Source: Arthrobacter antibioticus (GTDB lineage: Bacteria > Actinomycetota > Actinomycetes > Actinomycetales > Micrococcaceae). Taken from it: a stretch of 64,000 nt of DNA. The notes beneath the pieces are model-generated. The model had not been told where the DNA came from. It did no database searches and was given only the letters and a program-made list of their open reading frames with translations. The stretch spans positions 62,001 to 126,000 of the forward strand of contig NZ_JASISQ010000003.1 in the NCBI RefSeq assembly GCF_030063205.1, written 5' to 3'. Of this stretch, positions 1 to 12,100 are shown one piece after another; the stretch's first letter is position 1, and each line of letters starts with the position of its first letter. The position numbers and the translations under genes were made by a program.

Positions 1-3000
1 CCACTGCGATGAGCAGTTGGCAGGGCTGCCCGGGGTGAAGTGGTCACCGTTGCCGGACGCCTTCTCCAGGCAGCTCCGCGGATTGACCGAAAGAGTCCAC
101 GAGGTAGGCTTCGGTGGCGTCTTTTTCCCGCTCTTGGGCGTGACAGTCTGCACAGGACCGTACTGGCCAATGGAGTTCACCGTCCGTGCCTGGATGGTGA
201 CCTGGGTGTCATATCCGCCGGTATTAAACGATGCACTTCCATTCCCATTCTTACTGGACCAGCCACCACTTGGGAGGAGAATCTCCACGTGCTTGGCGTC
301 CACGGCTCCTCCGGGGAAACTCCAGGAGTAGGAAACAGAGGTGCTGTCAGCACCACCATTGCTGCCGCTAAGTCCGGCTGTCCCTGGGGTGCCGTAGGGT
401 TTCACCGAGTTCGACGGCGCCGAGGCACTTCCAGAGCTGGCGAACACTGCCGATTTGGCTCGCACAGTGACGGTGGTGTTTGCACCATTGGTGGCGGAAA
501 TCGTTTGTCCTGATGTCACAGGTATGTTGTTGGCCCCTGGGCTCACATTGGCAAAGTACGTTATCTCCCCTGGCGTGGCCCCACCCAGGGCAGCGCCGCT
601 GAGGGCCGGGAAAGTAAGAGTGACCTGTCCACCGGATCCGCCTGTGTTGGCCAAAGCGATAGTAGGTTGGCCCACTTGACCGGGCTGGCTGACTGATCGC
701 CAGCCAGCAGATGCCGGGCTCAGCTCAGATCCTGACACTTCGGTAGTTGCCTGGACCTTGAATGTGTAGTTGGCAACCGCGTTGGGCAGGGACACCGTCT
801 GGCTTGTTTGCGTGGTGGTGATGGCATCTTTTTGTGCCCCATCCAAATACGTGAAGAGCGTGTATTGCTTGAGCACTCCGCCATTGAGTTTTGGTGCGCT
901 CCAATTGACCCGCACCTGGTTTTGATTGCCCACCTGATCAACCAGTGAGGTTGTTGGCGGCGCAGGGGCAAATGGTTTACCAGCCGGTGAAACCGCCTTG
1001 GCGGTGTACGCACTCCACTCCGATGGCTTGGGCGCGCTGTTAATTGCCTGTACCCGGAACGTGTACTCTGTCCCGTTGGTCAGGCCCGGCCAAACAAGCT
1101 TGTTTCCAGTCACCGATTTTTGCGGGTTCTGGCCGGCAGGAACCGGGGAGATCTGCACGTTGAAACTCTTGACGGCAGAGTACTCGCCCACCGGGGTCAC
1201 CCAGCTCACATCCAGCGTTGTGTCACCACGGACAATGGCGGGCGGTGCCGGCTTATCCGGCTGTTGGTCGGGGGTGGCCGAGGCAGAGGCTTTGGAGAAG
1301 GCGGACTCCCCCACAGCATTTTTTGCACTCACCGTAAAGGTATAAGGCTTTGAGTTCGTCAGCCCCGTAATCAAACAGGTGTTGGTGGCACAGCTCTGGG
1401 TGAGACCGTCACTGCGTTTGACTGTGTAACCAGTTAGTGGTGAGCCATTGTCCACCGGTGTGCTCCACTTCAGCAGCACGGATTTACTCTTGACCTCCTG
1501 CACCAGCGGAACAGCCGGAACGGCTGGCTTGCCTTTCACATTCAAGGTAATGCGTCCATCCACGTGGCGTGCCGGATCCTCGGTTTTGTCGGCCACCGTG
1601 TAAAGAACAACTACGTTGCCGGTGAAATCCTCCGGAGCCTGCACTGTGACATTTGATCCCGCAACAGACACCTGTGTGCTGGGGGCACCCGTGACCATCT
1701 TTGCATCCACTATTTTCAAGGCGGTGTCAGGGAACGGATTGACATCATTCTCCAGCACAGGAATCGTTTCCATCCTGCCTGCGTGCGCATCAGGAACTGA
1801 GTCGGCATTGGCCACGGCCTTGGGTTTGGTTGAGGAGCTCACTTTGATATTCACCTCGGCTGTGACAGGTGGGTTGTGCCCATCCTCCACTGAAATTCCT
1901 ACAGAATGAGCCGAGCCCAGTCCTGCCTCTTTTGCCGCCTCAACGGTGAGGCTCGCGCCGTCGAGCTTGGTCTTGAGGCCGGCGGGACTATCTCCGGTGA
2001 TGGCGAACTTCAGCTGATCCTTCTCGGGGTCGCTGGCTAGTAGCCCAAGATTCACGGTGCCGGATTCAAGCTGGGCAACCGTCAGTTCTGTTCCCTGGAG
2101 CTTGGGCGGCAGATTCTTTGCCGGTGCCGGAGTTACCTCGGTCATGATCGTCAGCGTTGATTTCAAACCGTCAGGATCCTCCGGGCCTGTGCCGTCAGTA
2201 ACCTCAAAGGTGATGGATCCGGGGCCGTAAAAAGCTAGATCGGCCTTGTACGTCAGCGCCGCACCATCGGCTGTCAATGCCTCACGGGCAGGGGCACCAA
2301 TCATCTGGATCTTGTCAGCCTGGCTGATCCTGGGCGTGCGCCCCTCGCGGACTTTGACGTAGTCGCCAAGGTTCGCCACAGCCGTCTCACCCGCCTGGAC
2401 TTTAATGACTTCATTGCTGGCCAACACCGGGTATTGGGCGTCCAAGCCCGGCACCCACACAATGGCGCTCGAGGAGAGCTTGTCCTGATCAGTCACTGTG
2501 TAAGGGATCATCTGCGGTTTAGCGCTCAAGGTGATGCGTAGCGTGCCATCGGAATTGATGGAGGCATTCTCATTGGGCAGCGTCAGAGTCAGCGCCAGTT
2601 CATCGGCAACACCGTCCGGGTCCTCATCATTTTTCAACACAGGAACAGTGACGGTGTTCTTTCCCAGTGCCTCCTGAATTGTGACCTCATCATCGCGGGC
2701 AATCGGCGCACGCAAAGGAGCATCCGGGGTGACGTTCATACGGATGTTTGCTGTTGCTCTGGCACCTGAAGGATCACTGACCGTGTACCCCATGGTGGCA
2801 ATACCCGTGGCTGAGGGGCTCGTCAGCAGCACCCGTCCAAGATCGGTAACGGAAGGCTCCATCTCGTCAGGACCATTGAAACCGTCCTTGATTACAAAGA
2901 GCTGGTCCGCGTCCGGATCAGTGTCATTGAGGACCACATCAAGGGCCACCTTACGGTCCGGCCGCATAGAGATAAAGTCATCGGCGGCTGCTGGAGGGCG

Positions 3001-5937
3001 GTTGCTGGAATCTTCCGGAGCAATCCCCACCTCAACCGTTCCTATCGCTTCGGCGCCCAGACGGTCTCTGACTTTATAGGTGAACTTGTCAGTCCCGGCA
3101 GCATTTCCTGCCGCCGTATACAAGACGAAACCCTTACCCGCCACGGCCGTGCCCAACGTAGGGGCAATATCAATGCCGGCAAGTTGCACCGAGTCCCCAT
3201 CGGGATCAATACCGTCCAGAGGGATCTGAATCTTGGTTTGACCACCGGCGATCACCCGCCCCTTGACATTTTTAGGTGCCGGAGGCAGATTCCGTTCAAC
3301 ATCCTGGGCCACGATGTTGATTGTCACCGTGGCAGAATCGGTTTGACCCGATGCGTTGGTGACTTGATAAATAACGCTCACAGCGCCCGGGGTGGGCCCG
3401 GCCAGAAAACGCAGCGAATCCTGATCCACCCATAGTTTTCCGGCTGCTTCATCCGGTTGATCCACAATTTCCGGATGTTTCAGCGTAGCCCCGTTAGGAT
3501 CAAAATCGTTGGCGAGCACGGGGATGCGCACCACATCGCCCACCCGAACGTCTGCCACGTCATCATGGGCCACGGGTGGTTGCAGCGTAGCTGGCGATGG
3601 AATACGTACCACGGCGACAGCACCGGTAGAGGTGCCCTGACCGTTTGAGACTGTGTAATTAATGGTGACAGGGAAACCTGGGTCTCTGATGTCAGTAATC
3701 TTCAAAATGTTGTGTTCCAAAACGGTTACCGAGACACCTGCGTCCGCTGAGACGTCAACCCCGCGGACCACCAATACCCCACCAGCTGGATCGGTGTCAT
3801 TGCCAAGGACATCAACCAAGGTGCTGCCACCAACGGGCAGCAGCGCCATATCCTTCACAGCAATGGGGGCAAGGTCTTTCTGCGCCGCAACCACATCAAC
3901 CCGAATCAGACCCGTAGCGCTTTGGGGACCGTTGGTGACCTGGTACGTCAGGTAGCTGGCGCCCAGAGTTTCAGAAGAGAAGGTGAAGGTGCCGTTATCG
4001 GCAATAGCAGAGAGAGTTCCGCTCTCCGGCTTGTCCACACTGGCTAGGCGAAGTTCGCCACCGAGCGGATCCTGGTCATTGGCCAGAGGTGCAACAATGG
4101 CGCTTTGGCCCACAACAACCCGGACGTAGTCGGCGTTGGCCACTGGCGGCACGCCGCCGGAGGGTTTGACGCTGACCTTGATCTTCTTCTCCACAATGGA
4201 GCGCGTATCGGAGACCTTGATGGTTACGGTGCGCAGACCGTTGGAGGAGCCATCATCGGTGTAGCTCAGTTCACCGTCCGGGGTGAACTTTACCTGGCCG
4301 GTTTCCTCGGCCGAGGACGCTCCGACAAGGAAGATGCTGTCGCCGTCAGGATCCAGCATGTCTGCCAGAACATTTTGGCTGATCGTTTGCCCCTGGCCAA
4401 CAATCATGGTGGTGGGGCGCATTGAAACAGGTTCTGAATTCTCGGCCTCGGGTACCACCCGAACGCTCACGGTGCCCTGATCTGTTCCGCCGCGACCGTC
4501 GTCGTTGGTGTAGCTAAAAGTTTCGGTGACGGCGGGTGCGTCAGCCGGAGTCACCAGTTGCAGACCCGTCCCGCCGTAGACGGTTTGTAAGCTCCCTGCC
4601 TTGATATTTTCGGCGCTGTCACGCACTGTGAGCACGTCGCCGTCAGGGTCGGAGTCGTTGTACAGCACAGGTAATAGCGTGGTACTTCCGGCACGGACGC
4701 CGTACTGGTCGGGTTCGGCTACGGGTGGCCGGTTGGGTTTTGTCCTATCCGGCAGCGTGTTCACAACGTTGGGATCGGCTGAGTCTTTATCAGAATCTTC
4801 GGCGTTCTTTTGGTCAACACTGAGATCATCCCAGTTGTTGACAAGCATCATGTTTTCATTGACAAGCCAGACGTCCCCACCGGCCATGTCGTTGAGCACC
4901 ACCACATCGCGGTTCTTCCTGAACACCAGATCGGATGCCGCCGTCGCCTTGGGAATATCCCGTGGCTTTGACTCACCGTCCACACAGTGGAAAAGGTATT
5001 TATTTGAGCCATTCCAGGCACTGTGGACGCAGCCGCCCTGCTGTACCGGGGCAATGGGGGTCCCCAACGATCCCGCATCAATAATCGTTGCCGTGCCACC
5101 GCCCAGGGGTTGGAGCACCAACGAGTTACCGGTTTCTAGTGCAACAAAATCGCTTTTCTCACTGCGCTGCTGCAGTTTTGCCCCCTTGGCTGAGGGGACC
5201 ACCACTTTTTTATTTCCCGGAAGAAACACGGTCCCGGTCTCGGGGTCAAGCACTACCGGCTTATCCCCCACAACGCTTAGCGTCAGCCGGCCGTTTTCCG
5301 GCAAGCCCTCCATGGTGGCGTCCGTAGCCTCAATAACTTTTCCGTCACCGGAGACCTTTAGCTCGGTGAGCACGGCGGCACGCGGGTCAAGCACAAAAAC
5401 CTGACTCACGCCGTCGTCCGTTTTAAGGGCGACGGCGGCGCGTGCATTGGTGATCTTCGTCCGGATTGGTTTTGTGGTTTTCTCATCGAACGAGCCGGCG
5501 GTGTTGGTGGGTACGCTCCACACCTTGCCGGAGGCCGGATCGGTGATGACAGTGATTTCACTGCCCAGGGAGATGGTTTTGCTGGCGCCAAGTGCTGTGT
5601 CCTGGGTCAGTGTCATGGCGGGCACGTCAACCTGGTTCAGGAGGGTCCCGGAATCGTTGTCCATGAAGACCGTTCCGGCGTCCTGGAGTACGTCGAAACC
5701 ATCCGAGGTGGCTGTGAAGCCACCATCAAGCACCTTCGAGGGGACATTGAGGTGCCCCACCATGTTGATGCTGCGGTTGGTCACCCACACGCTGCCGTCG
5801 TTGAGATCCACGTCGGCGGTGCTGAAACCGGGGTAGATCAATGCCCCGGCAACAACAGCCGCGGAAACAACTGCAGCGGCGGATACTGAGAAGAACCGCC
5901 GTTGCGTGATCTTCCCGGCAAAAACGTTTAAAGCCAT
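1..5937 (-). CDS. Giant Ig-like/fibronectin III surface protein, copy A (C-terminus cut by window edge)
   Basis: The frame is open from an ATG at 5937 to base 1 (1,979 codons) with no stop, so the C-terminus lies outside. The N-terminus (MALNVFAGKITQRRFF) is followed by a hydrophobic stretch at about residues 18-38, a signal peptide or signal anchor. A region of about 350 residues with repeated 'VWVTN/VWSVP' strands (possibly a beta-propeller) comes next. Then follow about ten Ig-like/cadherin-like repeats marked by 'NDSDPDGD' and at least three FN3-like repeats ('SPLTGYTV', 'LTNGTEYTFRVQAIN'). An AAGG sequence precedes the ATG. It is a clear paralogue of the next gene upstream (6130-12285), transcribed in the same direction with only about 190 bases between. 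Role: probably extracellular adhesion or cell-wall interaction, inferred from architecture only. In related actinobacteria such genes often sit next to moxR/DUF58/transglutaminase genes, which would lie beyond the left edge. Confidence 0.9.
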   Translation of the reverse strand, partial: MALNVFAGKITQRRFFSVSAAAVVSAAVVAGALIYPGFSTADVDLNDGSVWVTNRSINMVGHLNVPSKVLDGGFTATSDGFDVLQDAGTVFMDNDSGTLLNQVDVPAMTLTQDTALGASKTISLGSEITVITDPASGKVWSVPTNTAGSFDEKTTKPIRTKITNARAAVALKTDDGVSQVFVLDPRAAVLTELKVSGDGKVIEATDATMEGLPENGRLTLSVVGDKPVVLDPETGTVFLPGNKKVVVPSAKGAKLQQRSEKSDFVALETGNSLVLQPLGGGTATIIDAGSLGTPIAPVQQGGCVHSAWNGSNKYLFHCVDGESKPRDIPKATAASDLVFRKNRDVVVLNDMAGGDVWLVNENMMLVNNWDDLSVDQKNAEDSDKDSADPNVVNTLPDRTKPNRPPVAEPDQYGVRAGSTTLLPVLYNDSDPDGDVLTVRDSAENIKAGSLQTVYGGTGLQLVTPADAPAVTETFSYTNDDGRGGTDQGTVSVRVVPEAENSEPVSMRPTTMIVGQGQTISQNVLADMLDPDGDSIFLVGASSAEETGQVKFTPDGELSYTDDGSSNGLRTVTIKVSDTRSIVEKKIKVSVKPSGGVPPVANADYVRVVVGQSAIVAPLANDQDPLGGELRLASVDKPESGTLSAIADNGTFTFSSETLGASYLTYQVTNGPQSATGLIRVDVVAAQKDLAPIAVKDMALLPVGGSTLVDVLGNDTDPAGGVLVVRGVDVSADAGVSVTVLEHNILKITDIRDPGFPVTINYTVSNGQGTSTGAVAVVRIPSPATLQPPVAHDDVADVRVGDVVRIPVLANDFDPNGATLKHPEIVDQPDEAAGKLWVDQDSLRFLAGPTPGAVSVIYQVTNASGQTDSATVTINIVAQDVERNLPPAPKNVKGRVIAGGQTKIQIPLDGIDPDGDSVQLAGIDIAPTLGTAVAGKGFVLYTAAGNAAGTDKFTYKVRDRLGAEAIGTVEVGIAPEDSSNRPPAAADDFISMRPDRKVALDVVLNDTDPDADQLFVIKDGFNGPDEMEPSVTDLGRVLLTSPSATGIATMGYTVSDPSGARATANIRMNVTPDAPLRAPIARDDEVTIQEALGKNTVTVPVLKNDEDPDGVADELALTLTLPNENASINSDGTLRITLSAKPQMIPYTVTDQDKLSSSAIVWVPGLDAQYPVLASNEVIKVQAGETAVANLGDYVKVREGRTPRISQADKIQMIGAPAREALTADGAALTYKADLAFYGPGSITFEVTDGTGPEDPDGLKSTLTIMTEVTPAPAKNLPPKLQGTELTVAQLESGTVNLGLLASDPEKDQLKFAITGDSPAGLKTKLDGASLTVEAAKEAGLGSAHSVGISVEDGHNPPVTAEVNIKVSSSTKPKAVANADSVPDAHAGRMETIPVLENDVNPFPDTALKIVDAKMVTGAPSTQVSVAGSNVTVQAPEDFTGNVVVLYTVADKTEDPARHVDGRITLNVKGKPAVPAVPLVQEVKSKSVLLKWSTPVDNGSPLTGYTVKRSDGLTQSCATNTCLITGLTNSKPYTFTVSAKNAVGESAFSKASASATPDQQPDKPAPPAIVRGDTTLDVSWVTPVGEYSAVKSFNVQISPVPAGQNPQKSVTGNKLVWPGLTNGTEYTFRVQAINSAPKPSEWSAYTAKAVSPAGKPFAPAPPTTSLVDQVGNQNQVRVNWSAPKLNGGVLKQYTLFTYLDGAQKDAITTTQTSQTVSLPNAVANYTFKVQATTEVSGSELSPASAGWRSVSQPGQVGQPTIALANTGGSGGQVTLTFPALSGAALGGATPGEITYFANVSPGANNIPVTSGQTISATNGANTTVTVRAKSAVFASSGSASAPSNSVKPYGTPGTAGLSGSNGGADSTSVSYSWSFPGGAVDAKHVEILLPSGGWSSKNGNGSASFNTGGYDTQVTIQARTVNSIGQYGPVQTVTPKSGKKTPPKPTSWTLSVNPRSCLEKASGNGDHFTPGSPANCSSQW

Positions 5938-6077
5938 GAAAAAACCCTTAACTCGCCGGATGGTAGTGACCGGCTAGAAGACACTTGTAAAAATAATTGA
6001 TCGGTGGTGACACTGGACAGCGCTCCCCCTAAGGACTACTAACCCACTGTTAGTGTTCCGTAACTGGGCCGTGCTCG

Positions 6078-6115
6078 CAATGGGGAGTTGTGCCCGTCGG
6101 AGCGCCTCCCCATTG
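6078..6115 (-). terminator. Inverted repeat between the two giant paralogues
   Basis: A perfect 10-base stem (CAATGGGGAG at 6078-6087 and CTCCCCATTG at 6106-6115) with an 18-base loop lies 15 bases after the stop of the upstream paralogue. No T-tract follows on the minus strand, so it may be a weak terminator, an attenuator or an RNA-stabilising hairpin that sets the ratio of the two proteins. Confidence 0.35.
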
Positions 6116-6129
6116 GGGTTGGAGTAAAC

Positions 6130-9100
6130 CTAGCAGCGGACGTTGCCCCCATTGCGATCACGCACATCTACTGTGATGCCCTTAACCCAGCGACCGGCCT
6201 GTGGACCTGTTGACATGACGTACCAGCTGCCGCTGCAGCCTGTCACCTGAACCCAACCATCGGCATAATCCAGCCACTTTCCCCCAAGATCAACGTTTCC
6301 ACCAGGGGAAATATTACCGTCGCAGGTAGCCGGGTTGGATGAGAAGTTGTTGCGTTCTCCAGGTCCTTGCGTACAAGAGTGCCAGTCTCCAGCTTGTACA
6401 CGGACTTCAGTCACCGGCGGCGCTGGAGGTGGTGGTTTAGACCCGGCTTTGGCTGAAACCGCAGGGGAGGGCGCACCGCAACCCCCAGCGTTGCAAGCTC
6501 TCACGCTCAGAGTTGCTGATTGATCATAGACTCCCGTAAAGGAAAAGCTCAAAGCCTTTGCCCTGCTTTCCCAGCCAGCACCATTGAGGCTGCTTTCGTA
6601 ACGGGTGATGGCACTGCCATTGTTGTTAGCCGCCGCCCAGGTCCAGCTCAAGGTCTTATCTCCCTCTCCGGCTTGGTTTCCGCTCACTGTGGTCCGCTGC
6701 GGAACACCGTAAGGAGTAACCGTGGGGGATGCCGCTGAGTTGTCCCCGTTCGATGCGAACGCTCCCGTAGCGGCCCGTGCCCTGACGGTGGCTGCTACGC
6801 CACTTCCATTAGGAGAGGACAGAACAGCTCCGGAAGCAACTCCACAGGTTTCTCCCGTAGTGGTGAGGGTAACGCAGTACGTAACCTCATTGGCTGCATA
6901 ACCATTGAGCTGCGCAGCAGTTAGAGGTGTGTAGCCAACTTGAACACGCCCACCAGCTGCGGTTTCATCCACTATCTTTATGCTCGGTACGGCCATGATG
7001 CCCACCTTGCCTACGGCTCGTTGCGGGGTTGAGGCAGGGCTGGCACCGCTGGTTCCAGCCTTGTTTGTGGCGACTACCGCGAAAGTATAGGGAGCCGTTG
7101 AGTTGTTCACCGTTACGGTCTGAGCGTTGGTGCCCGGCGTGTAGGCCCGTGAGGGCTCACCCCCGCCGCTTTGGGTCAGCGTGTAACCGCTGATAGCTGC
7201 GCCGTTGTTGAAGGGCGCCGCCCACTGGACGCTAATCTGGTTCTGACTGCCAACCTGGTTGAGCATCTGAACAGTGGGCGCGGCAGGGGCGGATGGTACG
7301 CCAGCCGGTACTACCGAAGCTGAGTAGGGGCTCCACGCTGAAGGTTTAGGCGCCTTATTAATGGCTTGGACTCTGAACTGGTATTCAGTTCCGTTCGTCA
7401 GCCCGGACCAGGTTAGGGAGTTGCCAGTTACCCCGGGTTTCTGGCCGTTTTGTCCCGGTGGCGCGGGCGATATTTCAACGTTGAATTTCGTGACGGCGGA
7501 GAATTCTCCCACGGGCGTCACCCATTCAACGCTGACCGACTTATCACCAAAAGTAGTAGAAGGGGCTCCCGGTGCGTCTGGAACTCTATCTGGCATCGCA
7601 ACGGCTGATAACGGCGATGGTGCTGACGTACCAACAGCATTGCTAGCCGCCACAGCGAACTTATATTCTTTGGCGTTGGTCAGCCCTGTAATGGTGCACG
7701 TGTTGGTGGCACAATCCTGAGTACCACCTGCCCAGCTCACAGTGTATTTGGTAATGGGTGAGCCATTATCTGCTGGTGGATCCCATTTCAGCAGGACAGC
7801 CTTGTCCCGTTCTTCAACAATCTGAGGTTTGCTGGGTGCCTCGGGTTTGCCCTTGATGGTGATTTTGATGCGGCCTGTTGCGTGCCGGCCCGCATCCTTG
7901 GTTTTGTCCTCTACGGTGTATCTAACCACCACCGTGCCCTTGTAATCTTCATTGCTGTTAACACTCACGCTGTCGCCCGTGTGCGTCACGGTGATACCCG
8001 CACTGCCGGTTTCCGTCATTGTGTCCACCACGCGCAAAGGCGTATCGGGGAATGGATTGACGTCATTTGCCAACACTTTGACTACTTCAGCACGGCCAGC
8101 GAAGGCCTCCAGCACAATGTCATCATTTGCCACTGGGGGCGGAAGTGAGGTTGACGTTGCGCGCAGGAGGACTTCGGCCACAACCGGATCGTTGCTGCCG
8201 TCAGTAACACTAAGCTGCACAGTTGCCTGCGCACCCACCTGGGTGCCATTACTTTGGGATACGCTCAAAATGGTACCGGCAAAAGATACCTCGAAGTTTC
8301 CAGGCTGGCTGCTCACCATGGCGTAATTAAACTTTTCCTTATCCCCTGGATCAATATCGAATGCCAAAGGGCCTACATCCAAACTGGCTTTTTCTTGTTG
8401 GGGCACATCCAATGAGGATCCTGTGAACGTGGGTGGGGTATTCTTCTTTTCGTCTTTTTTATCGGGGGTAGACACCTTAGCAGGATCAACCAGTGTCATG
8501 ACGGTTAGCGTGGATTTTAGCCCGGCTGGATCGTTCGGTCCCGTTCCATCGGTGACCTCAAAGGTGATTGATCCGGGACCGTAGAACTTGATGTCGGAGG
8601 CATAATTGACTCCGGCACCATCGCCAACAATGACATTGTTTTTTCCTGCACCAACAAGTGAGATTTTCGATTCCTCAGTCAGCCGGGGAGTGCGTCCATC
8701 TCTGACTTGGACGTAGTCGGCAAGTTTCATCACGGCACTCTCACCGGCCGTCATTCGAATGACGTCAGTGCTCTTGAGCACGGGGTATTGCTTGTCCTGC
8801 CCTGGAACCCAGATGAGCGCTGTGGATCTCAACCCATCTTGATCCGTAATGGTGTAAGGAATCAACTGTTCTTGTGGGGCAAGTTCAACCCGGACGGCTC
8901 CATCAGAAGTGACAGTGGCAGTATCTAAGTTCATCCCGGTGACTGCTTGAATACTGACCTTGAGCTCCTCCGTCACCCCGTCTGGATCAGCATCATTTTC
9001 AAGCACTGGAACATCAACTGTGTTCTTGCCCAGCATCTGTTTGACCGTGACACGGTCATCGCGGGCTATGGGCGCTTTCAAAGGTGCATCCGCTGTCACA

Positions 9101-12100
9101 GTCATGCGGATATTGCCGGTGGCTGTGGCTCCAAACTTATCTGAAACCGTGTACATCATGGTGGAGATGCCGGGCTCCGCTGGAGATGTTAGAAGCACTT
9201 TTAACTTCTCCGTCACAGTCGGCTTCATCTCAGCCGGGCCCTGGAAGCCATCCTTGACCAGCCCTAACTGTCCACCGTCAGGATCGGAATCATTGAGCAG
9301 AACATCCAAAGCAAGCTTGCGCCCCGGGCGCATCGTGATGTAATCGTCTTCGGTGACAGGAGGGTGGTTCACAGCAAGTGGCGGGGCAATACCAACGTCA
9401 ACTCTTGCTGTTGCTTCGGCACCGAGCCTGTCGCGCACCCGGTACGTGAATGAATCCGTTCCGGAGGAGCTCCCGCCGGCCGTATAGTAAATAAACCCAT
9501 TGCCTGTCTCAGCTGTTCCCAGCCGCGGCCCTTGGTCAATTCCAACCAGTTCAACGGAATCCCCCTCCGGGTCAATACCGTCCAGTGGAACCACAATCCG
9601 AACCTGGTCTCCCGCAATAACACGTCCGGTAAGGTTTTTAGGGGCCGGCGGCAGATTGTGTTCGGGGTCGGCTGCAACAATGGTGATAGTGACTTGCGCC
9701 GAGTTGAACTGACCGGAGCTGTTCGCCACCTTGTACACGCCTTGGACTGTTTTGGCCGTTGGACCGGCAATAAAGCGCAGCTGGTTCTGATCCGTAAATA
9801 GTTTGCCCAAGGCTTCATCCGGAGACTCCACCACGACGGGGGACTTAAGTACCTCACCATTGGGGTCTGAGTCGTTTTCCAGGACCGGGATGGTCACCAC
9901 ATCCCCAACCCGCACAATGGCGGTGTCCGGCTCAACTCTTGGTGGCAGCAACTTATCCGGTGCGGGAATACGAACCACCGAGATTTCGCCGGCAGCATTG
10001 CCGACTCCGTTGGAAATGGTGTATTTGATGCTCATTTTGTCTTTCAAGCCACGCAAATCCGTCACCTTGATGATGTTTCGGTCAATGATCGTGGCGGAGA
10101 CAGGCGATCCTGTAGGCAATTCAACAGACTGGATGACTAACACGCCGCCAGCAGGGTCCGAGTCATTTCCCAATACATCTACCAAAGCTGACCCACCTGA
10201 GGGCAGCATGAGCAGATCCTTGACCGCAACAGGCAGCCCTTGTAAATCAGCTTCCACCACTTCAACTCGAATAAGACCTGTTGCGCTCATTGGTCCATTC
10301 GTCACCTGGTATTCCAAATAAACAGGTCCCACAGCACTGGAGGTAAAGATGAATGTACCATTATCTGCGATCTCCGAAACCGTTGAATTTTCCGGCTTGG
10401 AAACGCTCGCCAACCGCAATTTGCCACCCGCCGGATCCTGATCATTCTTCAACGGGGCTAGCACTACTGGCTGACCAACCACAGCCTTGAAAAAGTCCGC
10501 ATTGGCAACCGGAGGCACGGCCCCTGCCGGCTTGACGTTGACGAGAATTTTTTTCTCGGTGATGTCCTGACCATCTGAAACAGAGATCATCATGGACTTC
10601 ATACCAATATTTTCACCATCGTCGGTATAGCTGAGCTGACCATCAGGGGTGGACTTGATGACGGCTGAGCCGTCCTCTGACACCGCGTCATTTAGATAGA
10701 TATCATCCCCGTCGGGATCGATCCAATCCGTCAAGATATTTTGGCTCATGGTCTGGCCCGATTCCACCACCAGGGTGGAGTCACGCATGGTGTCGGGAGG
10801 GGAGTTTTCACTCACCGGCACTACCCGCACATTGACAGCCGCCGTGGAGGTGCCGCCGCGGCCATCGTTGACGGAATACGCGAAGGCTCCGGCCCCGGCT
10901 TGTCCATCCGGGACTGTGATCTGTAAGCCTGTTCCATCATAGATGGAGGCCAAAGCACCCATCTCAGGTGCCACACCGGGAGGCTCCACTGTGAGTACGT
11001 CACCATCGGGGTCGGAATCGTTAAAGAGCACCGGCAGGATGGTGGTCCGCCCTGCTCGCACGCCAAAGGAGTCCGCTACTGCTTCGGGGGGACGGTTAGG
11101 TTTGGTCCTGTCGGGCAAGGTGTTGACAACGTTCGGGTCAGCCGAGTCCTTGTCAGCGTTGTCCGCCTTCTTCAAGTCCGTCTTCAGGTCATCCCAATTA
11201 TTGACCAGGAGCATATTTTGATTGACCAGCCACACATTGCCGGTATTGACATCGTTGAGGACCACTACGTCCCGGTTTTTACGGAAAACAAACTCTGATT
11301 TCCCGCTCGCTTTGGGGATGTCCACCAGTTCACCACTGCCGTTGCAGGCCAGCACATATTTGTTTGCTCCGGACCAGGCCGCGTGGACACAATTGTTTTG
11401 AACTACCGGGGCCACAGTTTTTCCTGTGCCAGATAACTGCAGAACGTTCGCATCTGATCCGTCAAGGGGTTGGGTGAACAAGGCAGTAGCCGTTTCTACG
11501 GCTACAAAATCACCCTCTTCCGTTGGCTGGGCCAACAAAGCTCCCTGGGCGTTGGGAATAGTGATGGTTTTGCCACCGGGAAGGAACAGCGTTCCTTTCG
11601 CCGCGGCAAAGACCACCGGTTTTCCACCGGCAACGGTGATTTGTACGTCTCCCAAACCAGCCAACCCGGCAACGGCCGTGCGCTCCTGGGAGTCAACTTT
11701 TCCGGCGTCGTTCAGCACTGTGGTAATCAGCTCACCGGCATCGCTGTCCGCAGTGTAGATAGTGTCATCCGGTGCGGTGACAGAAACCGCGCCACCCAAA
11801 TTTGTCAGGATGGGCTTGGTGGTTTTATCGTTGAAACCCGGCACCTCCGCATTGGGCATTGCCCAAACTTTCCCGGCACCGGAATCGCTGAGCGTTACAA
11901 GGTGGCTGCCCTGGGAAACCGTTTTGCCGCCGCCCAGGCTAGTCTCGGAATCCATTGCCATCATGGATACGTTCACGGGATTCAGCAGGGAACCACCATC
12001 ACCGCTCATGAAAACATTACTGGCATTTTGAACTACGTCGAAGGTGGGGCTCGTGGCCGTAAACCCACCGTCGAGGACCTTTGACTGGTCATTGAGGTGG

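Noticed and set aside
4601-5404. Long open frame on the plus strand (267 codons), and many others opposite the two giant genes
   Set aside because: It lies wholly antisense to copy A, has a Ser/Thr/Pro composition typical of reverse reading of repeat genes, and has no ribosome binding site. The same holds for 9803-10321 and 3662-3955.
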